Positions 1-5,575 of a DNA stretch of 6,706 nucleotides are shown here, piece by piece. Location of the stretch: positions 1-6,706 of the forward strand of contig JADYZK010000194.1 in assembly GCA_020853175.1 (NCBI GenBank), written 5' to 3'. The translations under genes were made by a program, and so were the position numbers. The notes under the pieces were generated by a model. That model searched no databases. It had not been told where the DNA came from and saw only the letters and a list, made by a program, of their open reading frames with translations. This DNA is from Bacteroidales bacterium. GTDB taxonomy: Bacteria > Bacteroidota > Bacteroidia > Bacteroidales > F082. How positions within the stretch are numbered: position 1 is the stretch's first letter; each line of letters begins with the position of its first letter.

Positions 1-370
1 CCTGAGGCATTGTCATTGATGGATTTGCAGCTGTCGGTCGGGCAGGAATGGGCTGATTGCTCAGGTTACCCACAAAAAGCACCAGATCAAAAGTGCGGTC
101 GAGTTCTTTGCTGTGGAAATCTTTCATTTCCATGGCTTCCGAAAAATAGTAAGTCTTACCGATTTCTGCTTGGGTTTTGGTAACAGCAATCCAATATTGT
201 TGCGATTTTTCGTTCACAAACAAATAGGTGTAGGCACTTGTTTCCAAAATATCGCCAACCACCACCTCTTTGTTGAAAGGGTCCACTTCATAGCTGACTT
301 GTGTGGTTTTTTGTTGGTTACAGGCAGTAAAAATGCCCAAAAGTATTACAAAGTAAAAGAGTTTTTTCAT
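1..370 (-). CDS. Small lipoprotein resembling NrfJ-related proteins (3' end cut by window)
   Basis: The start codon at 370 opens a frame of 123 codons that runs off the left edge, so the C-terminus is missing. Residues 1-16 are a lipoprotein signal peptide (MKK, hydrophobic stretch, then FTAC) with the lipidated Cys at 17. The body has a G39-x-I-x-E43 strand, Y47-T-Y49, W60-x-A62, M80-E-M82, F85 and L90-x-R-T-F94. I recognise this pattern from small proteins annotated as NrfJ-related that occur beside multihaem cytochromes and probably fold as a small beta-barrel. This is recall of a family pattern, not a search result. No CXXCH motif is present in the visible part, so it is not itself a c-type cytochrome here. 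It lies 68 nt downstream of the cytochrome b gene on the same strand and may be the third gene of that operon. An accessory role in cytochrome assembly or metal handling is inference. Confidence 0.7.
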   Translation of the reverse strand, partial: MKKLFYFVILLGIFTACNQQKTTQVSYEVDPFNKEVVVGDILETSAYTYLFVNEKSQQYWIAVTKTQAEIGKTYYFSEAMEMKDFHSKELDRTFDLVLFVGNLSNQPIPARPTAANPSMTMPQ

Positions 371-395
371 GTTGTTGTAGGTTTCTTATGAGCTG

Positions 396-403
396 CAAAG
401 ATG
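396..403 (-). promoter_or_regulatory. Weak candidate -7 element before the NrfJ-like gene
   Basis: On the minus strand this reads CATCTTTG, one mismatch from the Bacteroidota consensus TAnnTTTG, about 26 nt from the start codon at 370. No clear TTG was found at the expected -33 distance. It could allow separate expression of the lipoprotein, or be chance. Confidence 0.3.
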
Positions 404-438
404 CAGTTTTTTAAAATACTGATGACTATTTTCGCACA

Positions 439-1056
439 TCAATGCGGTTCGTGCCATCCGGTCATCATGCCTTTAAAGTTGCTGGTAGGCGTGCTTCCCA
501 TGGTGGAAAAATAAATGTGAATCACCAAAAAAAGTGAAAGCAAAAATCCTACTGCGCCATGCAGCAAAGCGGTGAGATAGATGCCGCTGAAGCTGAATAC
601 TTTTTGAACTATAAATTCGGGGAAAAGCAAGGCCAATCCGCTAAAAATCACCACCGGAACAAGCATATACATGGCTCCCACATAAGTAAGTTTTTGCAGT
701 GGATTAAATTTTCGGCGTTCTGTCACAGGAAATGGGGTCGGTTGTCCTTTAAAAGTTCCAATCACATAATACATTACTTGTTGGATGATTTGCTGTACAA
801 AGCCTTTCAATCTGATGAAATAAAATTTCCCGTTTCCGGTAACGATATTTCCCACAAAAAAAATCAGGTAATTGATCGAAAGAACGATGCCTGTGATGTT
901 ATGCCATTGCACGGCAAGGTCGAACCTAATTAAAGGTGCATCGGGGTTGGAATATTGCATGCTGATGCCTGTGGCAATCAAAACGAGAAACATGATCGCG
1001 TTGATGCCATGCCAAACACGCAGCCAAATAGGGTATAAATAGAGTCGTTGTGACAT
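439..1056 (-). CDS. Cytochrome b, four-helix b561/PhsC/HydC-type membrane subunit
   Basis: A 205-residue integral membrane protein with four hydrophobic segments at roughly residues 12-33, 52-74, 125-145 and 160-184. Candidate haem b ligands are H16 (W-H-G) in helix 1, H52 (W-H-N-I-T-G) in helix 2, and H166 (L-L-H-G) with H180 (V-I-H) in helix 4. This one-one-two layout is that of the dihaem b subunits of formate dehydrogenase, Ni/Fe hydrogenase and thiosulfate reductase. The C-terminal G-M-M-T-G-W stretch also fits that family. Such subunits exchange electrons between the quinone pool and a periplasmic partner. The natural partner here is the membrane-anchored heptahaem cytochrome whose stop codon lies only 2 nt upstream of this start, implying translational coupling and equal amounts. 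Direction of electron flow cannot be read from the sequence. No molybdopterin or hydrogenase catalytic subunit is in the window. Confidence 0.88.
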   Translation of the reverse strand: MSQRLYLYPIWLRVWHGINAIMFLVLIATGISMQYSNPDAPLIRFDLAVQWHNITGIVLSINYLIFFVGNIVTGNGKFYFIRLKGFVQQIIQQVMYYVIGTFKGQPTPFPVTERRKFNPLQKLTYVGAMYMLVPVVIFSGLALLFPEFIVQKVFSFSGIYLTALLHGAVGFLLSLFLVIHIYFSTMGSTPTSNFKGMMTGWHEPH

Positions 1057-1058
1057 GA

Positions 1059-2024
1059 TTAGTGCTTTTTAATTCTGAAAAAGATGTGAATAAGGATGCC
1101 AACAATGGTCATACCGAAAAGAATGATGCTGATGATGTTAAGGTAAATATTGCGGTTGGCACCAATAACATAAGCATCGTTTACGATCACTGCGTTGAGG
1201 GTTCCTCGGTTGCGACGGGCTTCGATGTTTTGATATTTGTATAATGACGATGTTAACATGCTATTGGCCGAGTGACACTCAACGCATTTTTTAACAGCAA
1301 ATTCTTTCTCTAAAATATTGTGGGCTACCCAAGAGGTGTCTTGCGATGAGGTGTGGCACTCAATGCACCGCACGGCTGAAAAATGCAATTGAAAATTGGG
1401 TAAAAAGTTATGAATTTCAGCCAAAGGTCTTTTGGTGCTGTCGGTGATGCGCTGAAAATTTACCGGATTGTCATGGCAACTCACACACATCTGGTTGTGG
1501 TAAGTAACGATTTCAGAAATTTTGAAGTCGCTGCGCGTCATGGCTTTGTAGGAGTGGGGGTCGTGACACATCCAGCAGCTGAAGGTTTCGTCGTGCCGGC
1601 TGGCATGAACGCTTTGTTTGAAAGCTTCTTCCACCTCTTCAAAATGGTAGCTGGCATAAGTAGGGTCGCCACCATGGCAGTCAATGCAGGTGTACATCGG
1701 GTCTAATCTGAGCTCAGCTTGATGCGGAAAGTTTTCATAATCCGGAGAGTGACAGTCGGTGCAGGCGAAATGACGGTGCACTCCCTCGTAGAATTTTTCA
1801 GGGCTATAAACAAAATTGGGGTTCATGGCCTTGCGTTCTGTCAAGCCGGATACTTCATTTTCGTAGGTGTATATTTTGTTGGAGTGACAATTGAAACAGT
1901 GTTTGTTGTCTTCCATTTTTGCCGGCTCACTTTCCATGTCAACGTTGAGTTGCGCCCAAGCCAGTTGACCTGCTGATGCAAGGGTGAGTAGGAGGAGGAT
2001 TATTTTTTTCATTCTTGAATTCAT
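1059..2024 (-). CDS. Membrane-anchored heptahaem c-type cytochrome
   Basis: A 321-residue protein with a Sec signal peptide (residues 5-24, cleavage likely after LAWA24). It has seven CXXCH haem c sites at C43, C88, C113, C150, C180, C220 and C247. Histidines placed ahead of the motifs (H42, H83/H85, H140/H144, H176, H214) are plausible distal ligands, suggesting mostly bis-His, low-potential haems. A single hydrophobic helix at about 294-315, followed by R-I-K-K-H, anchors the C-terminus in the inner membrane with the haem domain in the periplasm. Together with the cytochrome b gene 2 nt downstream it would form a quinone-linked b/c module. This resembles a two-gene version of the Geobacter CbcL arrangement, which fuses a b domain to a multihaem c domain. 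M1 is chosen over M5 because GAAGGG lies 6 nt before it; M5 would give a more usual signal peptide. The substrate is unknown. Confidence 0.9.
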   Translation of the reverse strand: MNSRMKKIILLLLTLASAGQLAWAQLNVDMESEPAKMEDNKHCFNCHSNKIYTYENEVSGLTERKAMNPNFVYSPEKFYEGVHRHFACTDCHSPDYENFPHQAELRLDPMYTCIDCHGGDPTYASYHFEEVEEAFKQSVHASRHDETFSCWMCHDPHSYKAMTRSDFKISEIVTYHNQMCVSCHDNPVNFQRITDSTKRPLAEIHNFLPNFQLHFSAVRCIECHTSSQDTSWVAHNILEKEFAVKKCVECHSANSMLTSSLYKYQNIEARRNRGTLNAVIVNDAYVIGANRNIYLNIISIILFGMTIVGILIHIFFRIKKH

Positions 2025-2030
2025 TTGTTT

Positions 2031-2036
2031 CCCTTC
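2031..2036 (-). promoter_or_regulatory. Shine-Dalgarno-like GAAGGG, heptahaem gene
   Basis: GAAGGG on the minus strand lies 6 nt before the ATG at 2024. It is one of the few purine-rich ribosome-binding-like sites here and favours M1 over the in-frame M5 at 2012. Confidence 0.5.
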
Positions 2037-2067
2037 ATTGGCGGCAAAATGACGCGAGAGGGTTGAA

Positions 2068-2075
2068 CGAAAGTA
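2068..2075 (-). promoter_or_regulatory. Candidate -7 promoter element for the heptahaem/cytochrome b operon
   Basis: The minus strand reads TACTTTCG, one mismatch from TAnnTTTG. A T-rich stretch (CTTTTAC) lies near the -33 distance but no clear TTG. The same octamer, within a shared ACGAAAGTA on the plus strand, lies upstream of the other cytochrome operon at 4015-4022. The implied leader is about 40 nt. Confidence 0.4.
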
Positions 2076-2108
2076 GATTATAGTTTAAAAGTAAAAGTCA
2101 TGGGATAG

Positions 2109-2162
2109 AAAAAGGTTTCCTGAAAAGCTACATGAAAGGAGCAGTTTTTCGGGAAACCTTTT
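2109..2162 (-). terminator. Hairpin terminator after the class I cytochrome c gene
   Basis: Arms at 2110-2126 and 2146-2162 are complementary over 17 positions with one mismatch (2121 against 2151) around a 19-nt loop. In the minus-strand transcript the 3' arm ends in a run of U (A run at 2109-2113). It starts about 30 nt past the stop codon at 2192 and separates the two minus-strand operons. The arms also end in T on the plus strand, but no plus-strand gene reads into it. Confidence 0.75.
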
Positions 2163-2191
2163 CGTGTTTTAGAGGACAAGCCCGAGGGTTG

Positions 2192-2611
2192 TTATTTTTT
2201 CAACGATCTGATGTAGTTGATGATACCCCATCTTTCTTCTTCGTCAGTGATTTTTTTCTCGAAGTTGGGCATTTCATCGCGACCAACAAATGACATATAA
2301 TATATTTCACCATCGGTTACGCTGGCTTGCCATTTAGCATCGGAGAAATCTCCGGCGAATGTTTCCAAATTTTTGGCTTTTGGGCCATCACCTAAGCCAA
2401 GGTTACCATGGCATGAGCGGCAATGTTTGGCATAAGCTGCTTTTCCAAGTTTTTCGGCATCGGCACTGCCTTTGTGGGCATTGGCTTTGGTTTTGTATTC
2501 GGCAGGAACTTTCCATGCGCCGCCTTTTTTCTGGTCTTGTGGCATTGTGAAAGACAAAAGAGCCACTACAGTGAAAGCCATCAGGCTCGCGAAAATGATT
2601 TTTATTTTCAT
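2192..2611 (-). CDS. Monohaem class I cytochrome c
   Basis: A 139-residue exported protein with an N-terminal hydrophobic segment (about residues 4-22) serving as signal peptide or membrane anchor. No clean A-x-A cleavage site is visible. The haem site is C64-R-S-C-H68, followed by the G-N-L-G-L-G-D-G-P turn usual in small class I cytochromes. M114, in G-R-D-E-M-P-N-F, is the likely distal haem ligand. The C-terminal W-G-I-I-N-Y-I-R-S-L helix is also characteristic. Such proteins are mobile periplasmic electron carriers with one Met/His haem of relatively high potential. The gene is 39 nt downstream of the beta-barrel gene and is probably the last gene of that operon, since a strong hairpin follows. 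Its redox partner cannot be named. Confidence 0.88.
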   Translation of the reverse strand: MKIKIIFASLMAFTVVALLSFTMPQDQKKGGAWKVPAEYKTKANAHKGSADAEKLGKAAYAKHCRSCHGNLGLGDGPKAKNLETFAGDFSDAKWQASVTDGEIYYMSFVGRDEMPNFEKKITDEEERWGIINYIRSLKK

Positions 2612-2650
2612 AACTTATAAATATTTAATTAAACAATAGAGGTGTTAACG

Positions 2651-3529
2651 TTAAAAACTCCACAACCGTGTGATGGTAAATCCAAACATCAAATCGCCTT
2701 TGGTCCAGTCGTTGATATTGTACATGGCGTTGTGTTGCGGGATAATGCCATCAGCTGAAGAAACATAAATATGGAAGGCGTGGGTGCTGGTACTGATTTC
2801 CCAACCAATACCAAAGTTGGGTTTTGGATGATTTACAAATTCACGGTGCTCGCTGATTCCTTTAACTTTTAAAGGAATATCGTATTGAAATAAGATGGAG
2901 GATTGCGGTGAGAATTGAGCTCTACCGTTAAATCCAACTGAAATTTTATCATGATCAATCAATGAATCGGTGATGTTGTAATGTGTGAAGCTGGTGTTGA
3001 GCTGTAAAGAAAGCCAGTCGTTCACTTTTCTTCCAACAATCAATTGAGTGAAGTAGGAAAAGCGATTTGAAGGTGCAAACTCTGTGCCAAAAACCTTTTC
3101 GTTTCTGCCGTCAATAGCCATTGTGCCATAAAGCGCAACTGCCACGGGAATAGTATTGTGGCGTGTTTGTTCAACAATGGTCCATTTGGCGTTGAAATCG
3201 CTGTACATATTCAAACGGGTGATGCCGTATCCTACTTGTAGATTTTTCATCACCACATAATTCAAGCCTAAGCGAATGTTGGCGCCGGGGGCATACAATC
3301 CAAACAGGTCGGAAAAGCCGTTTTCCAATTTCCCAAACTTATGCTGAATGGCGTATTCAAGTGTTTTGGGCGACGGGATGTAGGTCGTTTGGTTGTCTAT
3401 TAAGTACCCGCTTTGAAAAGGGGCTCTTACTGGTGTGTCTTTGGGTTTTTCTGTTGCTGTGTCGTCCTGTGCCAAGGCGGCAAAGCCTAAACAAAGCAGC
3501 ATCATCCATGATAAAGCAATTTTTTTCAT
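2651..3529 (-). CDS. DUF5777-type outer-membrane beta-barrel protein
   Basis: A 292-residue protein with a Sec signal peptide (residues 1-20, A-A-L-A then Q21). The mature chain is made of alternating hydrophobic and polar strands and ends in an aromatic residue (R-L-W-S-F292), as outer-membrane barrels do. The pattern H-K-F-G-x-L near residue 63, D-L-F-G-L, then I-R-L-G-L-N-Y, a Q-V-G-Y-G-I strand, P-V-A-V-A-L-Y-G, and the closing G-D-L-M-F-G-F-T-I-T-R matches the Bacteroidota DUF5777 family as I remember it. The length suggests roughly a dozen strands, much smaller than MtrB-type cytochrome-sheathing porins. Family function is unknown. Cytochrome genes lie 18 nt upstream and 39 nt downstream on the same strand, so a role in cytochrome or electron handling at the outer membrane is a reasonable inference only. 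Confidence 0.83.
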   Translation of the reverse strand: MKKIALSWMMLLCLGFAALAQDDTATEKPKDTPVRAPFQSGYLIDNQTTYIPSPKTLEYAIQHKFGKLENGFSDLFGLYAPGANIRLGLNYVVMKNLQVGYGITRLNMYSDFNAKWTIVEQTRHNTIPVAVALYGTMAIDGRNEKVFGTEFAPSNRFSYFTQLIVGRKVNDWLSLQLNTSFTHYNITDSLIDHDKISVGFNGRAQFSPQSSILFQYDIPLKVKGISEHREFVNHPKPNFGIGWEISTSTHAFHIYVSSADGIIPQHNAMYNINDWTKGDLMFGFTITRLWSF

Positions 3530-3547
3530 TTCTCTCTTTTCTATGGG

Positions 3548-3934
3548 TTAATTGTTTTTTGCTCCTTGCTTGATCCACTCTAAAATAAGGCTTGCCTCAC
3601 CAACGGTATATTTTTTCCAGTTGTGGGTTGGCGATGAGGGGTGCGCGTGCCAGTAAATGATACTTGCTGTCGTGTCCGAAGTGTTTACTAGAGCCGGAAC
3701 GATGGAAGCAAATGCTTTGCCGGTGCTCAAATCGGGGGCGGTGGCACCTGTTTTATGACAGGCTGTACAGTTGTTGCCGGTGTTAAAAATGGGTTCAATT
3801 TGGGTGGCAAAACTGATGGGTGTTTCGGGGTCAATCACCGGTGCTTTCTCTGGCACAATGTGGTCGTATTCGCAGGAAACGAGCATTCCAACAAGCAGGA
3901 AAGTAAGCATTGCAAATAATTGCCGTGTTTTCAT
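3548..3934 (-). CDS. Monohaem cytochrome c lipoprotein lacking a Met ligand
   Basis: A 128-residue protein when started at 3934. That start is preferred to the upstream in-frame ATG at 3979 because it places a normal lipoprotein signal (M-K-T-R, hydrophobic stretch, L-V-S-C21) at the N-terminus. The motif order S-F-A-T-Q-I-E-P-I-F, then C56-T-A-C-H60, then P-D-L, then a terminal L-I-L-E-W-I-K-Q-G-A-K matches the small lipid-anchored cytochromes related to the planctomycete cytochrome C family. Those usually carry a Met-Pro-Pro distal-ligand loop. Here the stretch after the haem site has no Met at all, and the loop instead reads Y-W-H96-A-H98-P, with H104 nearby. His/His or other ligation is therefore inferred. 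It is the first gene of a probable operon, 18 nt ahead of the DUF5777 barrel gene. Confidence 0.83.
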   Translation of the reverse strand: MKTRQLFAMLTFLLVGMLVSCEYDHIVPEKAPVIDPETPISFATQIEPIFNTGNNCTACHKTGATAPDLSTGKAFASIVPALVNTSDTTASIIYWHAHPSSPTHNWKKYTVGEASLILEWIKQGAKNN

Positions 3935-4014
3935 ATTTGAATTGTTATAAGTGATCAGTTTGATGTTTATCTCGGTCAAAATCCAGTTTAAAATATCTTA
4001 ATAGTTGATAATGA

Positions 4015-4043
4015 CGAAAGTACATTATTTTTTTGATTAACAA
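4015..4043 (-). promoter_or_regulatory. Candidate promoter of the lipoprotein-barrel-cytochrome operon
   Basis: On the minus strand TTG (4043-4041), an 18-nt spacer and TACTTTCG (4022-4015) match the Bacteroidota -33 TTG / -7 TAnnTTTG layout with one mismatch. The implied leader to the start at 3934 is about 75 nt. The -33 end lies against the terminator hairpin of the upstream hexahaem gene. Confidence 0.45.
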
Positions 4044-4044
4044 C

Positions 4045-4082
4045 AAAGGAGCAGGCCTCGTTTCCGTAAGCCTGCTCGCTTT
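4045..4082 (-). terminator. Hairpin terminator after the hexahaem cytochrome gene
   Basis: Perfect 8-bp arms GAGCAGGC (4049-4056) and GCCTGCTC (4070-4077) enclose a 13-nt loop. The stem extends by four more pairs (4045-4048 with 4079-4082) past one bulged base. It begins about 20 nt beyond the stop codon at 4102. The U tract that follows in the minus-strand transcript is short and interrupted, so it may be leaky or act mainly in mRNA 3'-end stability. Confidence 0.6.
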
Positions 4083-4101
4083 ATATTTTCAAGCTTGAAG
4101 T

Positions 4102-5157
4102 TTAATTGAGGGCTTCAATTGAATTTTCAAGTAGTTTTTTCGTATAGCCTGGGTTGTGGACACCTAAGCTTTTGTCTTCACTAACAGCTTTGAAGTTGAT
4201 TAAGCATCCGGCCACAACTTGTGAATATGTTCCTGCGACAGGTGATTCAGTGGTTGGGTTGATGGCTCCGGCTGCTACAAGTTTTTCTTTCAGCTCAGCC
4301 AATAATGCTGTTACCTCTGCTTGAAGAGCTATTGTGGAGTTCTTCAAATCTGTGGCATTGGTGTGGCAAGCAACGCATCCGGCAGTATTCATTGTGCCTG
4401 CTTCGTTGCGCATCCACATGGCATGTCCGCCTGATTGATCACCATAACCTTCGGCCATGTGACATGTAACGCATGATTCGGTTACCATGGTGTTATGTGG
4501 GCCGCTGGCAACGAGGCCTTCTCCAACGTTAAACAAGCCAAGACCCATTAAAACGTTAGATTGTGTTCCATGATGCAATCCCCAGTATGGACTTGGAATG
4601 GTATAGTCGCCACCGCCAACAGTTGGGAATGGAGAAAGTGGTCTGGCTTGGTGACAACTGGCACAAAGACTTCCTTTACCAAAATCATGTGTTCCGGCTA
4701 CGTTGTTCATTGCAATAGCACCTGTAACAGTCAAAGCCAAATCACCAGGGGTGTAACTTTCGTGGATTTTATGGCAGGTGTAGCAGTTAGGTGGGTTGGG
4801 GTTGGAGATTTTTGCACCTGTAGCAGTGGCATCATAAGTTCCATCAAGTTTGCCGCGGAAACCTTGGCTGGTATGGCATGTTGCGCAATCGCCGGTGTTT
4901 CTTGCAAATGCATCGCCAGTAGCATGAAATGAGCTTTCCCATTGAAGCACGCGGGCATCAACTGCTTGTGAATTGTCATGGCATTGCATGCAAGTAGCGG
5001 TACCGTCTAATCCGTTGATACCATCTTCGCCGTCTTTTCCATCTTTACCGTCTTTTCCGGCTAATCCGGCTGGGCCTTCTTTAGTACATGACACAAATGT
5101 CATGGATGCTACCAGAAGAAAGGTGAGCAAAAAGCTGATTTTGTTTAAAACTTTCAT
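4102..5157 (-). CDS. Hexahaem c-type cytochrome lipoprotein with collagen-like stalk
   Basis: A 351-residue protein. Residues 1-23 are a lipoprotein signal peptide (M-T-F-V-S-C24). Residues 28-51 are eight uninterrupted Gly-X-Y triplets, mostly G-K-D, forming a collagen-like linker. The rest carries six CXXCH sites at C56, C91, C125, C165, C229 and C261. Likely distal His ligands include H78, H132, H157, H195/H196, H221, H245 and H334. A helical segment follows (about 275-297). The C-terminal D-x-S-L-G-V-H-N-P-G-Y-T-K-K-L-L resembles the end of NrfA/hydroxylamine-oxidoreductase-like multihaem proteins. An NrfA-type CXXCK active-site haem is absent, so catalysis as a nitrite reductase is not supported. 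It is probably an electron-transfer protein held away from a membrane by the stalk; which membrane face is not decidable. It appears monocistronic, with its own regulated promoter region and a terminator. Confidence 0.9.
   Translation of the reverse strand: MKVLNKISFLLTFLLVASMTFVSCTKEGPAGLAGKDGKDGKDGEDGINGLDGTATCMQCHDNSQAVDARVLQWESSFHATGDAFARNTGDCATCHTSQGFRGKLDGTYDATATGAKISNPNPPNCYTCHKIHESYTPGDLALTVTGAIAMNNVAGTHDFGKGSLCASCHQARPLSPFPTVGGGDYTIPSPYWGLHHGTQSNVLMGLGLFNVGEGLVASGPHNTMVTESCVTCHMAEGYGDQSGGHAMWMRNEAGTMNTAGCVACHTNATDLKNSTIALQAEVTALLAELKEKLVAAGAINPTTESPVAGTYSQVVAGCLINFKAVSEDKSLGVHNPGYTKKLLENSIEALN
5002..5076 (-). repeat. Collagen-like Gly-X-Y coding repeat
   Basis: Glycine falls at every third residue from 28 to 52 of the hexahaem lipoprotein. 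Three consecutive G-K-D units and one G-E-D give a 9-nt near-tandem DNA repeat. It sits between the lipidated Cys24 and the first haem motif. Confidence 0.85.
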
Positions 5158-5300
5158 TTTTATTAGATTTTTGAGTTCAAAATTTCTTTTTTTTCGCTGA
5201 AGGTTTTTAATGCCCGCACTGTTGCCTTCGTTGATGTTGCAATTTTACTTCCATTTTGAAAATCCGACAAGACCAATTCAATGATATTTTCTTTTAATGG

Positions 5301-5308
5301 CACAGATA
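5301..5308 (-). promoter_or_regulatory. Candidate -7 element of the hexahaem gene
   Basis: The minus strand reads TATCTGTG, one mismatch from TAnnTTTG. It lies 16 nt downstream of the FNR-type palindrome, placing that palindrome over the -33 region as expected for an activator that contacts RNA polymerase directly. The implied start of transcription is near 5295. Confidence 0.45.
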
Positions 5309-5322
5309 TATCACATTTGATA
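5309..5322. promoter_or_regulatory. Second dyad, TATCA-N4-TGATA
   Basis: Perfect 5-bp inverted arms around CATT, filling the spacer between the -7 box and the FNR-type palindrome. The arms contain ATCACATTT on the plus strand, identical to one half of the E. coli CRP consensus, but the other half-site is absent. It could be a repressor operator, a variant Crp/Fnr-family site, or chance in AT-rich DNA. Confidence 0.35.
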
Positions 5323-5324
5323 AA

Positions 5325-5338
5325 TTGATCTATATCAA
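5325..5338. promoter_or_regulatory. FNR-type operator TTGAT-N4-ATCAA
   Basis: TTGATCTATATCAA matches the FNR consensus core (TTGAT, four bases, ATCAA) at all ten defined positions. Its centre is 174 nt from the hexahaem start codon and about 36 nt from the inferred start of transcription. Crp/Fnr-family proteins that use such sites typically sense oxygen, NO or redox state. The regulator itself is not in the window. Confidence 0.6.
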
Positions 5339-5550
5339 CAAAAATCAACAAAAAATTCTTAAATCATTATTAGATAAATAGTTATGAATTTTTGAACTTT
5401 AGAGGCCGCCGGTAGGTTTTATGTGTCATTTATTAAAAAATGTTATCAAATCAAAAAACATCTTAAAAGATTTTAACGTCGCAAAATCGAAAAAAGCGGG
5501 AGTCGGGGGATCCCTTTAATTACTTCATGCAACTGCACGCTGTCGTTTTG

Positions 5551-5558
5551 TATCTTTG
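5551..5558 (+). promoter_or_regulatory. -7 promoter element TATCTTTG
   Basis: Perfect match to the Bacteroidota -7 consensus TAnnTTTG, 17 nt before the ATG at 5576, implying a leader of only about 10 nt. No clear TTG is present at the -33 distance. Confidence 0.6.
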
Positions 5559-5575
5559 GGGGCTAAACAACGCCT

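Larger units (their letters stand above)
5158..5575. other. Divergent intergenic region with regulatory sites
   Basis: About 420 nt between the minus-strand hexahaem gene and the plus-strand DinB-like gene. It holds the palindromes at 5309-5338 and the candidate -7 boxes at 5301-5308 (minus) and 5551-5558 (plus). The implied hexahaem mRNA leader (about 5295-5158) is some 140 nt. A second, weaker -7-like AAATTTTG lies at 5178-5185 on the minus strand, close to the start codon. The 5350-5500 stretch is AT-rich with a small dyad (ATCTT-AA-AAGAT, 5460-5471) of unknown meaning. I see no convincing gene or structured RNA. Confidence 0.6.

Noticed and set aside
396..415. CTGC-N6-GCAG followed by a T run on the plus strand, considered as a terminator
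   Set aside because: The stem is only 4 bp and no plus-strand gene precedes it; the segment is better explained as a possible minus-strand -7 element.
559..933. A 124-codon plus-strand open frame
   Set aside because: It is antisense inside the cytochrome b gene, whose haem ligands and helices make that strand the coding one. The plus-strand product has no family features.
1410..1976. Two plus-strand open frames of 98 and 85 codons
   Set aside because: Both are antisense to the heptahaem cytochrome gene, where repeated CXXCH codons prove the minus strand.
3935..3979. Upstream in-frame ATG extending the monohaem lipoprotein by 15 residues
   Set aside because: The extension (M-T-E-I-N-I-K-L-I-T-Y-N-N-S-N) would sit before a complete lipoprotein signal peptide beginning at 3934 and would disrupt it.
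4102..5157. Hexahaem protein as a nitrite reductase (NrfA)
   Set aside because: The C-terminal H-N-P-x-Y-T pattern is reminiscent, but there is no CXXCK active-site motif, and the collagen stalk and lipid anchor are not NrfA features.
5163..5351. A 62-codon minus-strand open frame just upstream of the hexahaem gene
   Set aside because: It spans the FNR-type palindrome, the second dyad and the candidate -7 box, has no recognisable domain and no ribosome-binding site. It is more likely promoter plus leader DNA that happens to be open.
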